A stretch of DNA of 64,000 nt from Phoma sp. XZ068 (GCA_004835665.1 RBKR01000018.1:1116001-1180000), one strand, 5' to 3'. Counted from the stretch's first letter, positions 33,366 to 45,510 are shown. Notes: generated from the sequence alone by a model not told the origin. Translations and numbers: made by a program.

Positions 33366-33864
33366 CAGGCTGACCCGTGATTTAGGGACCTTCTACATTT
33401 GTGCACGGCTGTCTGTGAATTTTCCATATCTAGCAAAGATCACCGACAGCCTTGTAAGGCGCCCCACTGGGCGTTGTGGCTATGCTGCCTTTAAAGCAGA
33501 TAAGTGATGCAGACCAATGCCATCTGGGCTAACTTACTCATTATTGATGTGATCTATATTTTTAGTCCCTCGCCGTTTTCATTTTGACTGCAAGCGCGAC
33601 TTCCGCAGCGTCGCTTGTGTTTAGCCTCCAATAACCATGCACGTACGTAGAAAGTACATCAAAACGTTCAAGAGACATGCTCTCCCCAAATCCTGCACAT
33701 ATCTTTCTTGTAAATAAGCTTTTCAATTTCCCGCAAAGACTAGACGCAGGGATGCCAAGTATAAAGTATAAACATCGCACCCGCGACCAGGTGTGGCGGG
33801 GTACGGTATGGACGTTATGAGGTTAAAATGCACCAGCCACTACTACTCTAACAGCATCTTCACA
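33366..33864. other. Short intergenic region
   Basis: About 500 bp holding the promoter of the esterase gene and the 3' end of the ankyrin gene. Nothing else seen. Confidence 0.5.
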
Positions 33865-35733
33865 TCATCCGCGCCCCCTTCCACGCCCGCGCGAAGCAGT
33901 GCCAAGCATCCCTCCCGACCTCTTCGGTAGATCTGTCTTCAACTGCAGTCTTCCGACCTCATCGAAGCACCAATAATCCGCGTCCACCAGATCCACGACC
34001 TTGATCCCTGCATTGTCTACGGCAAACCGATCAGCACCTTTTTCTGCGAGCATATTGAAGCGGCTCGGATTAGCTGCGGGTCTAATTTTTCCGCTACCGG
34101 GTATCGTCCTGTCGATGGCTTTGCGCAGCGGTGTTGCTCCTGTTTCGTTTTTGGCCTCCAGGTTGGCGCCGTGGTCCAGTAGGAGCGCCGCCATGGCTAA
34201 TATTTGAGGCTCCGTAGGTGCGTGGATAGCAACGATGGCTACTACCATGTGTAGCGCAGTCTCTCCTGCCATTGTAGCATCGTTGACATTTGCGCCCTGC
34301 CCAAGCAGAAAGCGGATGAGATCCATGTCGCCCTTTTGTGCTGCTCCGTGAAGCGCCGTGCGTCCATCAGCTGCTGTTGCATGGATGTTCGCGCCATGCT
34401 TAAGGAGGATTTGGGCGGTTTCGAGTCGAACGGTCGATGTTGCCGTGTTCCATGACGATTCCGGCACATAGATATATGAAGTCGGATGATATCTCCCGCA
34501 AGTGGCAAAATGGAGTGGTGTCCATTGGTCCTCTGTGGCAAGTTCGCTCACGCCTGCACCGCGAGAGATCAGAAAATCTACCACGTCTGCGTGCACTTCA
34601 TGACATGCCGTGTGGAGGGGCATCCTTCCCTGGTCGTCTTTGGCCGAGCTATCCGCCCCAAGGCTGCAGAGGAACTCTGCAATTGCTCGCGTTTGAGCAA
34701 GGTGCAGTGGTGTGCGCAAGCTCTTGTCTGTTACTTCGATGCTAGCACCCGCCTCTACCATTGTTTTGATAGTCTCGATTTCTTTGATGTATTCAAGGGC
34801 GACCATGATAGGAGGTGGATGATACCCGCCAGATTCGTCATCTACACGTGGCCCTTCATCCACGCGCAGGCCCTTTGACAACAGAAAACCTAGAACACTC
34901 TCGAGATTGAAACTCGGTACTGGACTCAGGAGGAGCCAGAAGCGAGTCATGCCAGTTTCTGGCACTGTCTCATTTATTTCAGCCCCGTAGTGTACAAGAT
35001 TCTGAAGCATGGATAAGAATCGCTGGGGCAAGTTTTTGTACTTGTCCGGACTTCGCTGAAAGAAGCCTTCGCGACAAAAATGGTCGCAAGAGTACTCATA
35101 TAGCGCCATGAAAAAAGCGTCGGTCAGACAAGATCTATCTTCGACAGCGTTGACATCCGGAAAGCCAGGGACGTGCGTGAGAAGTATCTCGACAGCTTCT
35201 GTGTGCCAACACTGTGCAGCTTGTCTCAAAGCTGTGCGCACCCATTCTTGTCTCGTATGACAGAACGATTCGTCTTTGTTGAGCTCCTGAAGAATGATCG
35301 TCATGCAGTCTGTCTGGTTCAAAGATGCTGCCCAAACAAGGGAACATCGCGACACTGCGATTCCATGATCAATCAGAACCTTAAGGGACTCGCATGATCC
35401 AAGCTTGGCTGCTAGGTCAAGAGCGGGATGCGGCGGATCAAGTGCTGTGTCTGAGTGATCTAGTTTCTCTGGATCTGCCCCAGCATTAAGTAGTATCATG
35501 ACAGCGTCAGCATGATCACCTTGTATGGCAAGATGAAGTGGTGTGCATACGTCGTTGGCGTCATAAGAGTCGATGTTCTTGACACAGTGTATGAGAGATG
35601 CGAGTTTCGAAATGTCGCCTTGTTGGGCTGCCTTGTGAACTGGCAGAGCATCGAAGGGCCCCTCGACCTGCGGAGCTTCATTCCCCGAACTTCTTCTGTC
35701 GTGGTTATTTCCTTCTAGATCTGAACTGTCCAT
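33865..35733 (-). CDS. Ankyrin-repeat protein
   Basis: Single exon, 622 aa. Ankyrin repeats begin near residue 30 (ALPVHKAAQQGD, TPLHLAIQGDHADAVMILL). After a divergent central part they resume from about residue 330: RTPLHLAQTRAIAEFL, RMPLHTACHEVHADVVDFL, WTPLHFATC, RTALHGAAQKGDMDLIRFLL, ETALHMVV, ATPLRKAI. There is no NACHT, HET or kinase domain, so it is a stand-alone repeat protein used for protein binding. The C-terminus ends in a short Arg-Gly run (RGRGRGRG), which could bind nucleic acid or be methylated. The partner is unknown. Ankyrin proteins are often part of fungal nonself-recognition gene sets, and several HET genes share this window, but no direct link is shown. Confidence 0.92.
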   Translation of the reverse strand: MDSSDLEGNNHDRRSSGNEAPQVEGPFDALPVHKAAQQGDISKLASLIHCVKNIDSYDANDVCTPLHLAIQGDHADAVMILLNAGADPEKLDHSDTALDPPHPALDLAAKLGSCESLKVLIDHGIAVSRCSLVWAASLNQTDCMTIILQELNKDESFCHTRQEWVRTALRQAAQCWHTEAVEILLTHVPGFPDVNAVEDRSCLTDAFFMALYEYSCDHFCREGFFQRSPDKYKNLPQRFLSMLQNLVHYGAEINETVPETGMTRFWLLLSPVPSFNLESVLGFLLSKGLRVDEGPRVDDESGGYHPPPIMVALEYIKEIETIKTMVEAGASIEVTDKSLRTPLHLAQTRAIAEFLCSLGADSSAKDDQGRMPLHTACHEVHADVVDFLISRGAGVSELATEDQWTPLHFATCGRYHPTSYIYVPESSWNTATSTVRLETAQILLKHGANIHATAADGRTALHGAAQKGDMDLIRFLLGQGANVNDATMAGETALHMVVAIVAIHAPTEPQILAMAALLLDHGANLEAKNETGATPLRKAIDRTIPGSGKIRPAANPSRFNMLAEKGADRFAVDNAGIKVVDLVDADYWCFDEVGRLQLKTDLPKRSGGMLGTASRGRGRGRG

Positions 35734-38058
35734 TGCTGTACGCTACCTCGACTGAGGGAAGAGTAAGAGTCTTCTCTTTCACGAGACGGTAATGACTAGC
35801 ACGAAAAGTGACGCCCTTTTCACAGATGAGTTACATGTTAGCGTGCCAAGAGCAGCTTGATCCAGGCTGCGCACCCCTGCATATCTGATGTGCCGCAATA
35901 TGCAAAATTGCAAGTCAGGCCACCTAGGATGCCTACCTAGGTACCGAGTTTGTAGTCTGCCAAGCCCGAATCGAGCATTCCTTGTGACAGACCCCTGGCT
36001 CACACGTGCATGGAACCATTTTACAATGAGCAGAAATCCAAGACTTAGTTTCCTATACCGGTGGTTGCAGGAGCGGGTGGATGATCATATGCTGTAGCAT
36101 CGTGCAAGGAAGGCGCAGTCAAGACAGTGGACGCTACATGGTCAACGTGGGACTTTGATATTCTCAGCATCCCGATCGCCAGCAAGGGAGCAGAAGCCTC
36201 AAGTACACAAATGTCTACAATATGTATAGCCTTGGCGTGGTGCCTCTCGAGCTCGACCTGTGGCAGCCGTTGTCGAGAGTAGCCATTGTAGAGTCTTGGG
36301 TGCATCGAGTTGGGCCAGAAACTTATCCGAAAACGTTGCAAAAGGGCTGATCCTATAGTCGGGCAGCTCTTCCAGCAGTTGGTCTCGTGGTGTCTCAAGC
36401 TCGACAGCGATGGTGGTGTAAAAGAGACAGACATTGTCGATCAAGTATTAGACCCATGATATCTTAACATCGCCTATCTACTTTGCGGCCTATCAATTAT
36501 GTAGATTGGTTGTCTACAGCCCCCATGGCTTAGCTACATTGGGCAAATGAGAGGCTCCACGAAGACTTTGTTGTCTTTACGTGCAGCTCATAAGTCCACG
36601 ATCACCACAGATATCCGCATCGTCATCGCACGTTTAGAATGCTAGACGGAATGGGCTAGTTTGATGCGCTGAGGCCACGAGCCGCGGTATTACACCAGGT
36701 AACAAATATGTCGACGTTCTTTGAGGGTAGAAATTAGGAAAAGGTAAGGTTGCAAGGAACAATAAGTACGGGTTTCAAAATCACATTAGTATGCGTAAAT
36801 CCATATAGGTGGTGTTGGTTTTAAAGGGTATTTAATTACTGTCTAACCAGCCGACACCACACCTGAAAAGAAGGAGCTAGAATAAGTAAAGATAGGATGA
36901 CAGAAGTAATAATAGTAATACAAATAGAAACTACAGGACTCATATTAAAATTAAGGAAGAAATCCATACCTATCTTATATTGACTAAGCTTATATTATTA
37001 CCGCAATCACGAACCATAACTACCATCTAAAACATGAAACAACCCAAGCCCGAGGAAATAACTATAAGAACACACGCAAATACGAAATAGTCTAATTACC
37101 AAAGCACGCAAGCGGGCGTATCAACACAGCGATAGCAAAAGCACTACACAGCACTCTTACTCTTACACACATAAACCGATTATCTCTACACCCTTCTAGC
37201 CTTCTTATCACGCTTCGCACACTTATCCTTCTACTAACCAACACAAGCACAGAGCCATTAGTTCTCGACCCTCTACACCCAAAGCCCTAAATATCAGCCT
37301 CCACAACAATATCATCCTTACTCTTACTATCTATACACCCACACCAACCTCCACACAGATGTATCCCGTAAGAAGGACTCGCTAACAGTATATCCATATT
37401 CTTAGGAAACAGACTAGCATTAAACTAACAAATATCTACTTCGCCGTGAATCTACGCTGCATGTATGTATACAGTATACAAACAACCAGCCAGACAAACC
37501 GATCACACAAGTCCGTAATCTCGAATCCATGCAGGAATATATGAATGGTGTGTTTTGTTTGAAACTTGTACTTGCTATATCTAGTATGATATCTTCTATT
37601 CTTACTGCTTCTTTCTACTAGAGTTTTTCTATTGGTGTTTGAGTAGAGTGTTCTTTCTACTATTTTGATATACCTGCTTCTCTCATCCGACTGAATTTAT
37701 TTGTTGAGGTGCTACATCTTTTGTTTGTACTACAGTTGTACTACCGAGTGTACACACTTTTTTTTTTTGGTGAAATACGTGTTGGATTAGAGGGGGTACT
37801 ACTTCGTTTAAGTCTGTCTATAACATCGCGACATCACACGATTGCAAATTTAGACGGATAGATAAACGATAGGCACAACTATCATAAGGAATTGAAATTT
37901 TCATTGAACTTCATTGCATGCCCGCTATAATACACAACACTCTCACTCCCCTACAACCACTTTATCCCACCAATCTCCTCCCACCTCCCCGCCAGTTCAC
38001 TCACACTCCCCTTCTTCCTCCTCCCCCTCCTCGGACCACGTTCACAGAGTCTGCAATC
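35734..38058. other. Gene-free region with strand-skewed block
   Basis: 2.3 kb without a supported gene. From about 36.7 kb it becomes AT-rich and low in complexity. Between about 36.95 and 37.48 kb the plus strand is almost free of G (in 37141..37260 I count 9 G against 43 C). From 37.5 kb T and G take over, with an 11-T run at 37758. This looks like mutated repeat DNA. Minus-strand open frames at 36045..36434 and 36199..36444 are unassigned. Confidence 0.6.
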
Positions 38059-39962
38059 CTACTTAAACTCCGCATCCACACGCTCAAACCTCTCCAAAAA
38101 ACTCTGAAACGCAAAAACACCCAGCCCCGGATCCAAACTCCCCGTCGTCGCACGAATAGAATGCATACTAAGCTGAGGAATACCGCAATCAATAGCGCGA
38201 ATGCCCGTTGCAGCGGAGAGCATGGGCCCCACGGTGCCGCCGGAGCGGGAATCGTTGCGGATCTGGAAGACTTGCAATTTAGGATCCTGCTTGCGGGTGC
38301 CGAGGTCGGCGTCGATGCAGCGCTGGAGGATGGCGGTGCTGACGGCGTCGGTGGTCATGTGGGCGTTTGAGTCGGCGGAGATGGCGGGGCCGATGTTGAG
38401 GCGGGGCGAGTGGTTTTCGAGGTAGGCGTTGAGGAAGTTGGGGTTGACGGCGTGGATGACGTCGCTGGAGACGAGGAACGAGTTTGCGTAGGTGCGGGCG
38501 AGCGTGTTCTTGACCTTGGTCTCGGTGAATTCCTCGACGATGCGCTCCATGATACTGGGGAGGAAGTTGCCGCGGGCGCCCTGGCGGAGGAGTGAGCCGA
38601 CTTCCTCGTCGTCGAAGAGGGCGACAATGCGGATCTGCGAGGAGCTGGAGAGGGAGGCGTTGGAGTTCAGTAGGGCCTGCACGGCGGCCCAGGAGCAGAG
38701 CTTGTCGTCGATGCGGCCGGCGAAGATGAACTCGCGGTCGAGGCCGCCGGTGGTAGCGGGTTGGACGTCGAAGAGCTCGAGCTCCCAGTTGACGATGGTG
38801 GAGTCTGGCATGTTAGCACAGTCAAGTTATGAGGACGTTCAGACTTACAATCGGTAATACCGAGCTCGGACGAGATGGCCTTGACGAGTCTCTCCGGCTG
38901 CGTGGCGACAAAGGCACCCTCACCACCCAGGGGAGAGGGCTTCCACTCAGCCTCGCTAGCTGGAGCGCCAAAGTCGCTGTTGTCCAGGCCGATGATAGGG
39001 ACCATCTGGGTCTCCCTGTTGAAGGGGCCGTTTGCTGCTGCGCCGAAGTGGGGTGCAAGCGTGGGGATCTTAGCAATGGGCCAGTCCAGCTTGACCAGCT
39101 TGGTGACAATCTTGCCGTGTTCCTTCACCAGCACACGTCCACCGATGCCGAGATCGCGGTCCCACCAGGTATCGCTAAGCGCGCCAGCATACGGAGCCAC
39201 ACCCAGCTGGACGTAGCCGGCCTTGGTGCGCAGCTTGGGGATGGGCTTGAGCTTCGCGGTGAGGGCGTCGATGTGGCCGGCCACAATGGCAGCACCGTTG
39301 CCCGCCTCGTACTTGTCGCCGATGGCAAAGGCAATCAGCGAGGTGCCGTTGCGGTCGACATAGTACTTGCCGCCCGCCTTCAGCTCCCACACGTCGCGCT
39401 CAGACAGCTTCTTGTACCCGTCCTTCTCGAGGTCCTTGGCTACGGCGTCGACGGCGTGGAAGACGGTCGGGTTGGCCGTCATGAAGTCGGTGAAGGGCTT
39501 TGTGTACTTGGCGGGGCCCTCCTTCTCGCGTCTGACGGGGATCGGGGGGAGCTGCGCAGGCAGCCATGGGTGGGATGGGGCGGGCTTGGACGCTGTCTTG
39601 GGCACAGGCAGACGGTACTCGCCATCTCTGAATTCGAGTATGGGCGCCGGTGTCGGTGTCTCCTCGAGGATCTTGGGTGGGACTGGCGGCGGGCTCTGCT
39701 TCTGCCTGTTCGGCCTGAACTCGTCGTCGTCCTCAATCAGATTGGGATACGGCGCGGCGATGCTGTGGCGAGCGCGGGCGCTGTCACCCACGCGGTGTCT
39801 GGGCGGCTGCCATTCAGGAGCTATGCGGCGGGGCGGGCCAGCCGTCGTGTGCGAGCGGGAGAGGGTCGAGTACGAGTGACGCAGCTGCTGAGGCGGTGAC
39901 GGGTCGGCGTAGAGATCGGCATTCGATGCCGCCTTGCGGAGGGAGGGGTGGTTCTTGGTCAT
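38059..39962 (-). CDS. M18 family aspartyl aminopeptidase (vacuolar aminopeptidase I type)
   Basis: Two exons, 39962..38849 and 38804..38059, joined by a 44-nt intron in phase (ITDY|STIVNWELELFD); 619 aa. M18 metallopeptidases are dodecameric, two-zinc enzymes that remove N-terminal residues, in yeast Ape1/Ape4 in the vacuole. Metal and catalytic motifs are all visible: AGHIDALTAKLKP (His), FAGRIDDKLCSW (bridging Asp), FDDEEVGS (catalytic Glu and ligand), and SMHSIRATTG (His). The first 140 or so residues are a Pro/Arg/Ser-rich low-complexity extension with PPPVPPK, absent from ordinary members of about 500 aa; it may be a targeting or autophagy-adaptor region. High GC distinguishes it from the low-complexity block just downstream. 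I started at ATG 39962; the open frame runs further up without likely coding content. Confidence 0.93.
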
Positions 39963-40720
39963 GCTGCAGCTTTCGGTGTTGGATGGTAATGCTAGATAAT
40001 AAAAATGCCAGACAATCCTGGGGATGTGGGCGTGGGAGGTCGAGTGCGTGCGGACTGGGGCTGATGTTCTCGTGCTGCGGCGGACGCACGTCAGCCGCCA
40101 GCGGCAGGTCCGCCTGGAGCTGTCTCGATCTGGGGAAGGACCCACACCGCACTTGCATAGCCGCGACGTGACCGGCCACAGACTGATCTGCACGCCACGG
40201 AGTCTTCTCTGAGTTGTCTTGCTGTAACCTCCGCGGAGTCATTGGTGGACTACTGCATTACCTTCTCGAGATAGCTACGTATACCAAATCATGCTTGGTT
40301 TACATCAAGCAGTGGAATTAGCCAAGAGTCAAAGGCAGAGCAGTTTTCGACAGCAACATATTATAGTCTATTTCCATGTTTCAGCGCTCGCAGCACTAGT
40401 GGGTGAGTATGATAAGGACTACTTCGAAGAGTGGACACCGTTGCTGTGTCAACGACAGGTCAAGACCGAAAACTGCGAAAAACGACACGACAGCCGTGAC
40501 TCGTGATTGTGAGCGATTGTAAATATCCGTCTACATAACATGCAAAACAGCGATTGAATCTTCCAAAGTGCCGGACTGGTGCAATTTGAGAATAAACATC
40601 GCGTGACAAGGCCTCCCAAAACTCCACCGTAATGCCGCCAAGCTGTCCAAAACTATCGTAATCAGAACCATTCATTCGTGTCACATCAGCATCCACCATT
40701 CCTGCATTCGAGTACTGCCG
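39963..40720. other. Intergenic region between M18 and phosphatase-inhibitor genes
   Basis: About 760 bp; the M18 promoter and the 3' end of the inhibitor gene. No further feature seen. Confidence 0.5.
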
Positions 40721-41608
40721 CTACGACGGCTGCTGGCCGTTGGGCATGGGTGGGGGCGCCTGGTCGTCGTCGTCTTCCTCCTCGGCGTGACTGGCACGTG
40801 TTAGCATCTCTCGGCACTCAGCAGCTGCAGTACCTACCCAAGCAGATCCTTGACGTTCCTCATCTCGTAGTGCTTCTTTCGCAGCTCCTCAAACTTGCGG
40901 TGCTTCTCCTTCTCCTCCTGCGTGGCGTTTGGGGGCAGCTCGCCGTGGTAGCCCTTGTCCTCCTCTGGATCGACCAGGACGCGCTTCTCGCTCTCGGGCG
41001 TCTGGGACTCGCGACGCGCTCGCAGCTCAGGCTCGCCCAGATCGAACTCGGGGATATCCTCGACCTTGTTCCGGCGCCTCGGCTTGGCGTCCAGCTCGTC
41101 GACGGCCAGATCCCTGGCATCAAGCATCTCAATCTCCTCCTCATCCTCGGCGGGGTCGTACTGCTTGGCGTAGGGCGTCTTGGGCTCGTCGATCTTCATC
41201 GTGCTGTCGCGGTTCTGCTCGTTGATGTAGAGGTTCGCCTCGTCCCACTTGAGCTGGGGGCTGTTCTCATCCAGATAGGGACTGGCCCCCGATTGGCGTC
41301 GTGACGTGGAACCGCGCGGGTTCGACGACGAGCGGCGATGGCCCGGGCCCGCATTGTGCAGCGTGTTCTCGAGCACAATCTCCTTCTCAGACTTTTCGCG
41401 GCCAAGCTGGGGGCGCTCGGCGACGGGGCTGGCGGCTGGTGGAGCATCGCTCGTGGGGGAGCCGTGCGAATTTGATCGGTAAGAGCTCGAGTTCTTCAAG
41501 ATGCCTGCGGTACTGTCAGCAGCAAGCCTTGCGTGCCAGGAGGTGCAGCCTACCCTTTGGTCGCTCGGGGTGCGACGAGGGCGAGTGCAGCGGAGAGTGT
41601 GCGGTCAT
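40721..41608 (-). CDS. GLC8: Protein phosphatase inhibitor 2 (Glc8/IPP-2) homologue
   Basis: Three exons, 41608..41554, 41504..40838 and 40790..40721, all phases correct; 263 aa. The protein regulates PP1 (Glc7) as inhibitor and maturation chaperone. The PP1-binding motif KGILK (residues 18-22) is split by intron 1, so the joint confirms the model. The central KIDEPKTPY (122-130) matches the IPP-2 signature whose Thr is the GSK3-type phosphorylation site. LKWDEANL precedes it, and the helical FEELRKKHYEMRNV near the end matches the segment that covers the PP1 active site. The acidic EEEDDDD tail ends in PMPNGQQPS, as common in fungal orthologues. The protein is otherwise disordered, hydrophilic and low in complexity. 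The gene symbol is the yeast name, used by homology. Confidence 0.92.
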
Positions 41609-43293
41609 GGTTGCGCGGGTGTTGTGGTGTGGGCGGGTGTTGTGTTTGTTATGAGTCGGCGCTGCGTGCACGTGAAAGGGCAGCAGTGTGGGGTGATGCG
41701 GTGATGCGCGCGAGATGCTCGGTCAGCGTCCAGTGCGCGGTGCAGCTTCTAGGGACGGCGCAAAGTGGTAGGCAGCGCGGTGTAGGAGGGATGAAGCTCG
41801 GTACTTGAACAGGCGCAATTGAAGGTGGGCTGGTGGGGTAAGTAGCAGTAGCGCTGTCTATGTGAAGCAGCCGCGATATGACGTCGGCCGGACAGCAGGT
41901 ACAAGGTAGCCGCTTTAAGCTGCGCATGCACGACACTGGACATGCAGCACCTTTTATAGGCAATCCCCGCACCCAGCCATTCCGCATGTGCGACCATGGA
42001 TCTGATCATATGTAGCTGCCTCGTAGGCGGCGACGAGCTCGAATCGCAGCAGCGGCGTAGCGAGCCAATAACGCAACAAATGTGGCTGTGGTCGATGCAA
42101 GTGCATGCATTGGGCATATGTCTCAGACCTCAGGTGTCGATGCCGAGCGCGGCACGCGTGCCAGACGCGCCAATGACGGTGAGCAGCATGTGCCTGGCCT
42201 TGCAAGCTGGCAGCCCACAGCACACGTCTGTGACTATACATGATACTGATACGTCCTACTGCAATCAATCACACTCTAACAGCTTGGTCGATCATTGCGA
42301 AGATGCTCTCCCAACATCAGCAAGAACCTTCATCAGCAAGACGCTCTCAGAACGTCAAGCAAGAACTTTCATCGTTTTCATAAAATCATGTCTGTTGACG
42401 AGGAAGTCCTCATCGAGCTGTCCTCATCGAACTGTCCTCATCGAGCTGGCATCTTCGTGCAATTAGCACACGTCTTGATAAATGCACACGACACCGGTTC
42501 AAACACATTCTTCAGACTTTGCCTTGAAGCTTCAAGCTCAACCAAGAGATTGCAGAGTGCAATAGTGTAGCTCTGGCTGAGATTCAGACTACCAGAAGTG
42601 GTCCAAAAGACCTTCATCCCGAGATTCACGATACTGCAGAAGGCAGAGTATTACATACATCGACTGAGATGGCGTGCCGCGTCCAACGCGTAGGCGCGTG
42701 CCGAAGAAATGTCCCTGCTTGTAGGTCATCACCGCATCATGGGTAGCCACAAAAGCGGCCCTCGTGATGATGGTTTTAAAAGAGGAATGGCTCAATCTGG
42801 GCCAGCTTCGGAGGCGGCAGCTGAGTAGGAGAGTTCGAGCTGTCGCAGATTTGAGTAGAAGGCCGTGAAGAAGAGACGGTGCGGCCGGGGCGCGCGAGAA
42901 ATTTGTAGCTGCAGAAAACGCACGGACGCGCTGGCGACCGCGGAAGGAGGGAAGCCACTTGCGAGCAGAGGCCAACCCTCACACGTTTTCTCGAAGACAC
43001 CAATATCACCGCATTGCTCTGCACCAGCCCGCCCACCACGCCCGCCCCGCCCGCCGCCGTCCCAGCTCGCTCTCCTATATACCAGCACGACCCAACACTG
43101 CACCCGCCATATATACTCGACACCGCTGCGCGCAGCTGCCGCATCCACACCGCACATCCCCGCACACCACCGACGCACCTTGGCCGCTGCACCTCTCTAG
43201 CTCTGCTTTGCTGCTTGTTCGCTCCTTCGTCCCACCAAGCTTCAGACTGAGCACCCGCCCGTCCCCGCACCCCGTCCCGTGACCGCGCTTCCA
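41609..43293. other. Divergent intergenic region, pyrimidine-rich before the eIF4E gene
   Basis: 1.7 kb between two divergent housekeeping genes. The last 280 bp before the eIF4E-family start are very C/T-rich and purine-poor, as usual for leaders of strongly expressed fungal genes. Around 42.3-42.45 kb are imperfect short repeats of the form ATCGAGCTGTCCTCATCGAACTGTCCTC. No gene is supported. Confidence 0.5.
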
Positions 43294-44479
43294 ATGGATA
43301 ACAGGGAGAACCTCTGGACTCGCCGCTCCAAGTACGTCTGCCCGCGTGTCCCCGCACGGCCTCTGTCGCCCGACTAACGGCTCCCTGCAGCACCAGCAAG
43401 CTCTCTCTGTCCACCTCGCAGACCGACGCCCCCGCCGACCACGCTCCCACGCGCACATTCTCCGCCACCACAAAGCGCTTCGGCGGCGACACGTCGTCAC
43501 ACGGCGGCCGCAACCCCTTCAACGCCATCACGCCATTGACTCCCGGTGCGCTCGCCTCGCCCACCACCGGGGGCTCGTCGGCCTTTGGGCTCGGCTCAGG
43601 TGCATTTGCATCCTTCGGCTCTGCCAACAAGAACCCCAAGACGCCAGGCACCGCCTTCGACTTCAAGACAGCTGCAGCGCCTGCAGCAGTACCCACAACG
43701 CCCGCCGAGAAGAAGCCACCGGGCAAGACTGGCAACAGCGTACGGAAAGAGCCTGCCTCTGCGCCTGCGCCACAAGACAACATAGCAATGAGCTCAGAAC
43801 CGCTCGATCCCAGCGCGCCGTGGCCGCTAAAGTACACATGGGTCGTCTGGTTCCGCCCGCCGACGCCCAAAAACAACGATTACGAAAAGTCGATGAAAGC
43901 TCTTTGTAGAATGAGCACCGCCCAGGACTTCTGGAAGGTGTTCGTGCACCTCAAGCGGCCCTCGTCGCTGCCCACAGTCTCGGATTACCACGTCTTCAAG
44001 GAAGGTATCCGGCCTGTGTGGGAAGACGAGGAGAACAAGCGCGGCGGCAAGTGGATCATGCGCCTGAAAAAGGGAGTTGCAGACCGTTACTGGGAGGAGC
44101 TGCTCATGGCCTGTATTGGCGACCAATTCAACGAGGCCGGAGAGGAAGTCTGCGGCTTCGTCTTGAGTGTTCGAAGCGGCGAGGATGTCTTCAGCATCTG
44201 GACAAAGAACGACGGGGGCCGCAACATCAAGATCAGGTACGCCTTGAATTCACGAATTGTCAGAGACGACAGGTGCTGACTGCTCACAGGGAAACTGTCA
44301 AGCGTGTGCTAGGCCTCCCCGAGGGGACCCAGATCATCTGGCGCAGCCACGATGACAGCATTGCGCAACGCACTGCCATCGACCAGGCGCGCCAGGAAAA
44401 GAACCACCTCAACCACGAGAAGCGTCGAGTAACATCGTCGGACGAGACGCAGCGGGAGAAATCCACGGCTGGGTCATAA
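43294..44479 (+). CDS. eIF4E family cap-binding protein, 4EHP (class II) type
   Basis: Three exons, 43294..43331, 43391..44236 and 44290..44479, in phase; 357 aa. The eIF4E fold starts near residue 155 (WPLKYTWVVWFRPP) and contains DFWKVFVHLKRP, the block SDYHVFKEGIRPVWEDEEN with cap-stacking Trp223, and KRGGKWIMRLKKG. The other cap-stacking position, Trp56 of human eIF4E, falls in NNDYEKSMKAL and is Tyr177, as in metazoan 4EHP/eIF4E2. So this is the class II paralogue, which binds caps weakly and usually represses translation of selected mRNAs rather than being the essential initiation factor. The first 150 residues are a disordered Ser/Thr/Pro-rich extension (with DNRENLWTRRS at the start), longer than in animals. 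The C-terminal tail after the fold is charged. Confidence 0.93.
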
Positions 44480-45510
44480 TCTGCGCTTCGAGTGTTGTCG
44501 TCTTGCCATTGCTGACTTTGTTCTAGCCCGCCGTGGGATGATCGGGTCGCCAGGGTTCAAGGCTACCTCAGACGAAATTCTGCCGTACCTTTGAACCAAA
44601 GATCGGCGCATGGCTGGAAACTGCAAGAATTTCACGTACACGACTGCAGACTCGTCAATGATTCACTTGACAAGTCTTCCGGACCACCGCTCCGTTCAGC
44701 AGCGCTTGCTTTGCGCCTGGGGAAGGTTCTCACTCGGGCAATCACTCAGCATCGCCCGAGCCCGACGGAATAGCCCAGCACAGCCCTGGCGCTACCATGA
44801 CGGCCGCCTCGGTCATGGACTCGAGATCTGCTTCTGCTACTTTTTGTGGAGCACGTGGCGCCCGGCAGGGGACAGCCAATACAGCAGCGACGAGACGACG
44901 ATATCTTTTATTCAGTTGAGCAGCCTGCACTTCTTTCAGAAGATGATTACGCAGGAGCCACACTTCCATCAGGCGAACAGCACGGCGTACCGAGTACGGA
45001 GGGCATTGTGTCCATTACAGCGGGTGGCATTATTGTTATTCTTCTTACTTCTGCATACTGTATTCTACATAGCTGTTGTTGAGCATCATGGATAGCATCT
45101 GATGCGCAGGCGACAGAGGTTGGATGTCATACACACAGATTAGGATTCTTATGAAGGACTGGAAAGTCACGCGATAATGAATCGTCACGAACACCAACCG
45201 ATGGCACCGTGCTGTGATGTAACTTGGCTGCTTGTGATGGAGATACGTTACTTGCAATCATTGCTTGTAAGGTATTGAGGTGAAGCTCGTTTACTAGCGT
45301 GCTCTGTTAAGCCCACTATCTCCGCTTGACAATGGGATCGGCCTCTGACGTTCGCTTGCGCAACAAACGCACCTCACCTCGACCTCGACTGCGCAGCTCC
45401 GCGACGGCGCATACCGCGGGCACCCACGCAGCTGATACCTTGCACTCTTCACTTTGCCTGCATCCACCAAGCGACATCATGCAACACTTGCATAGCTCTG
45501 TACTGAACCC
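44480..45510. other. Intergenic region
   Basis: 1 kb between two plus-strand genes, holding the promoter of the SUMO protease gene. No supported gene or RNA. Confidence 0.5.

Noticed and set aside
38829..39899. A 356-codon open frame on the plus strand.
   Set aside because: It is the antisense of the high-GC M18 aminopeptidase exon, which has full catalytic motifs.
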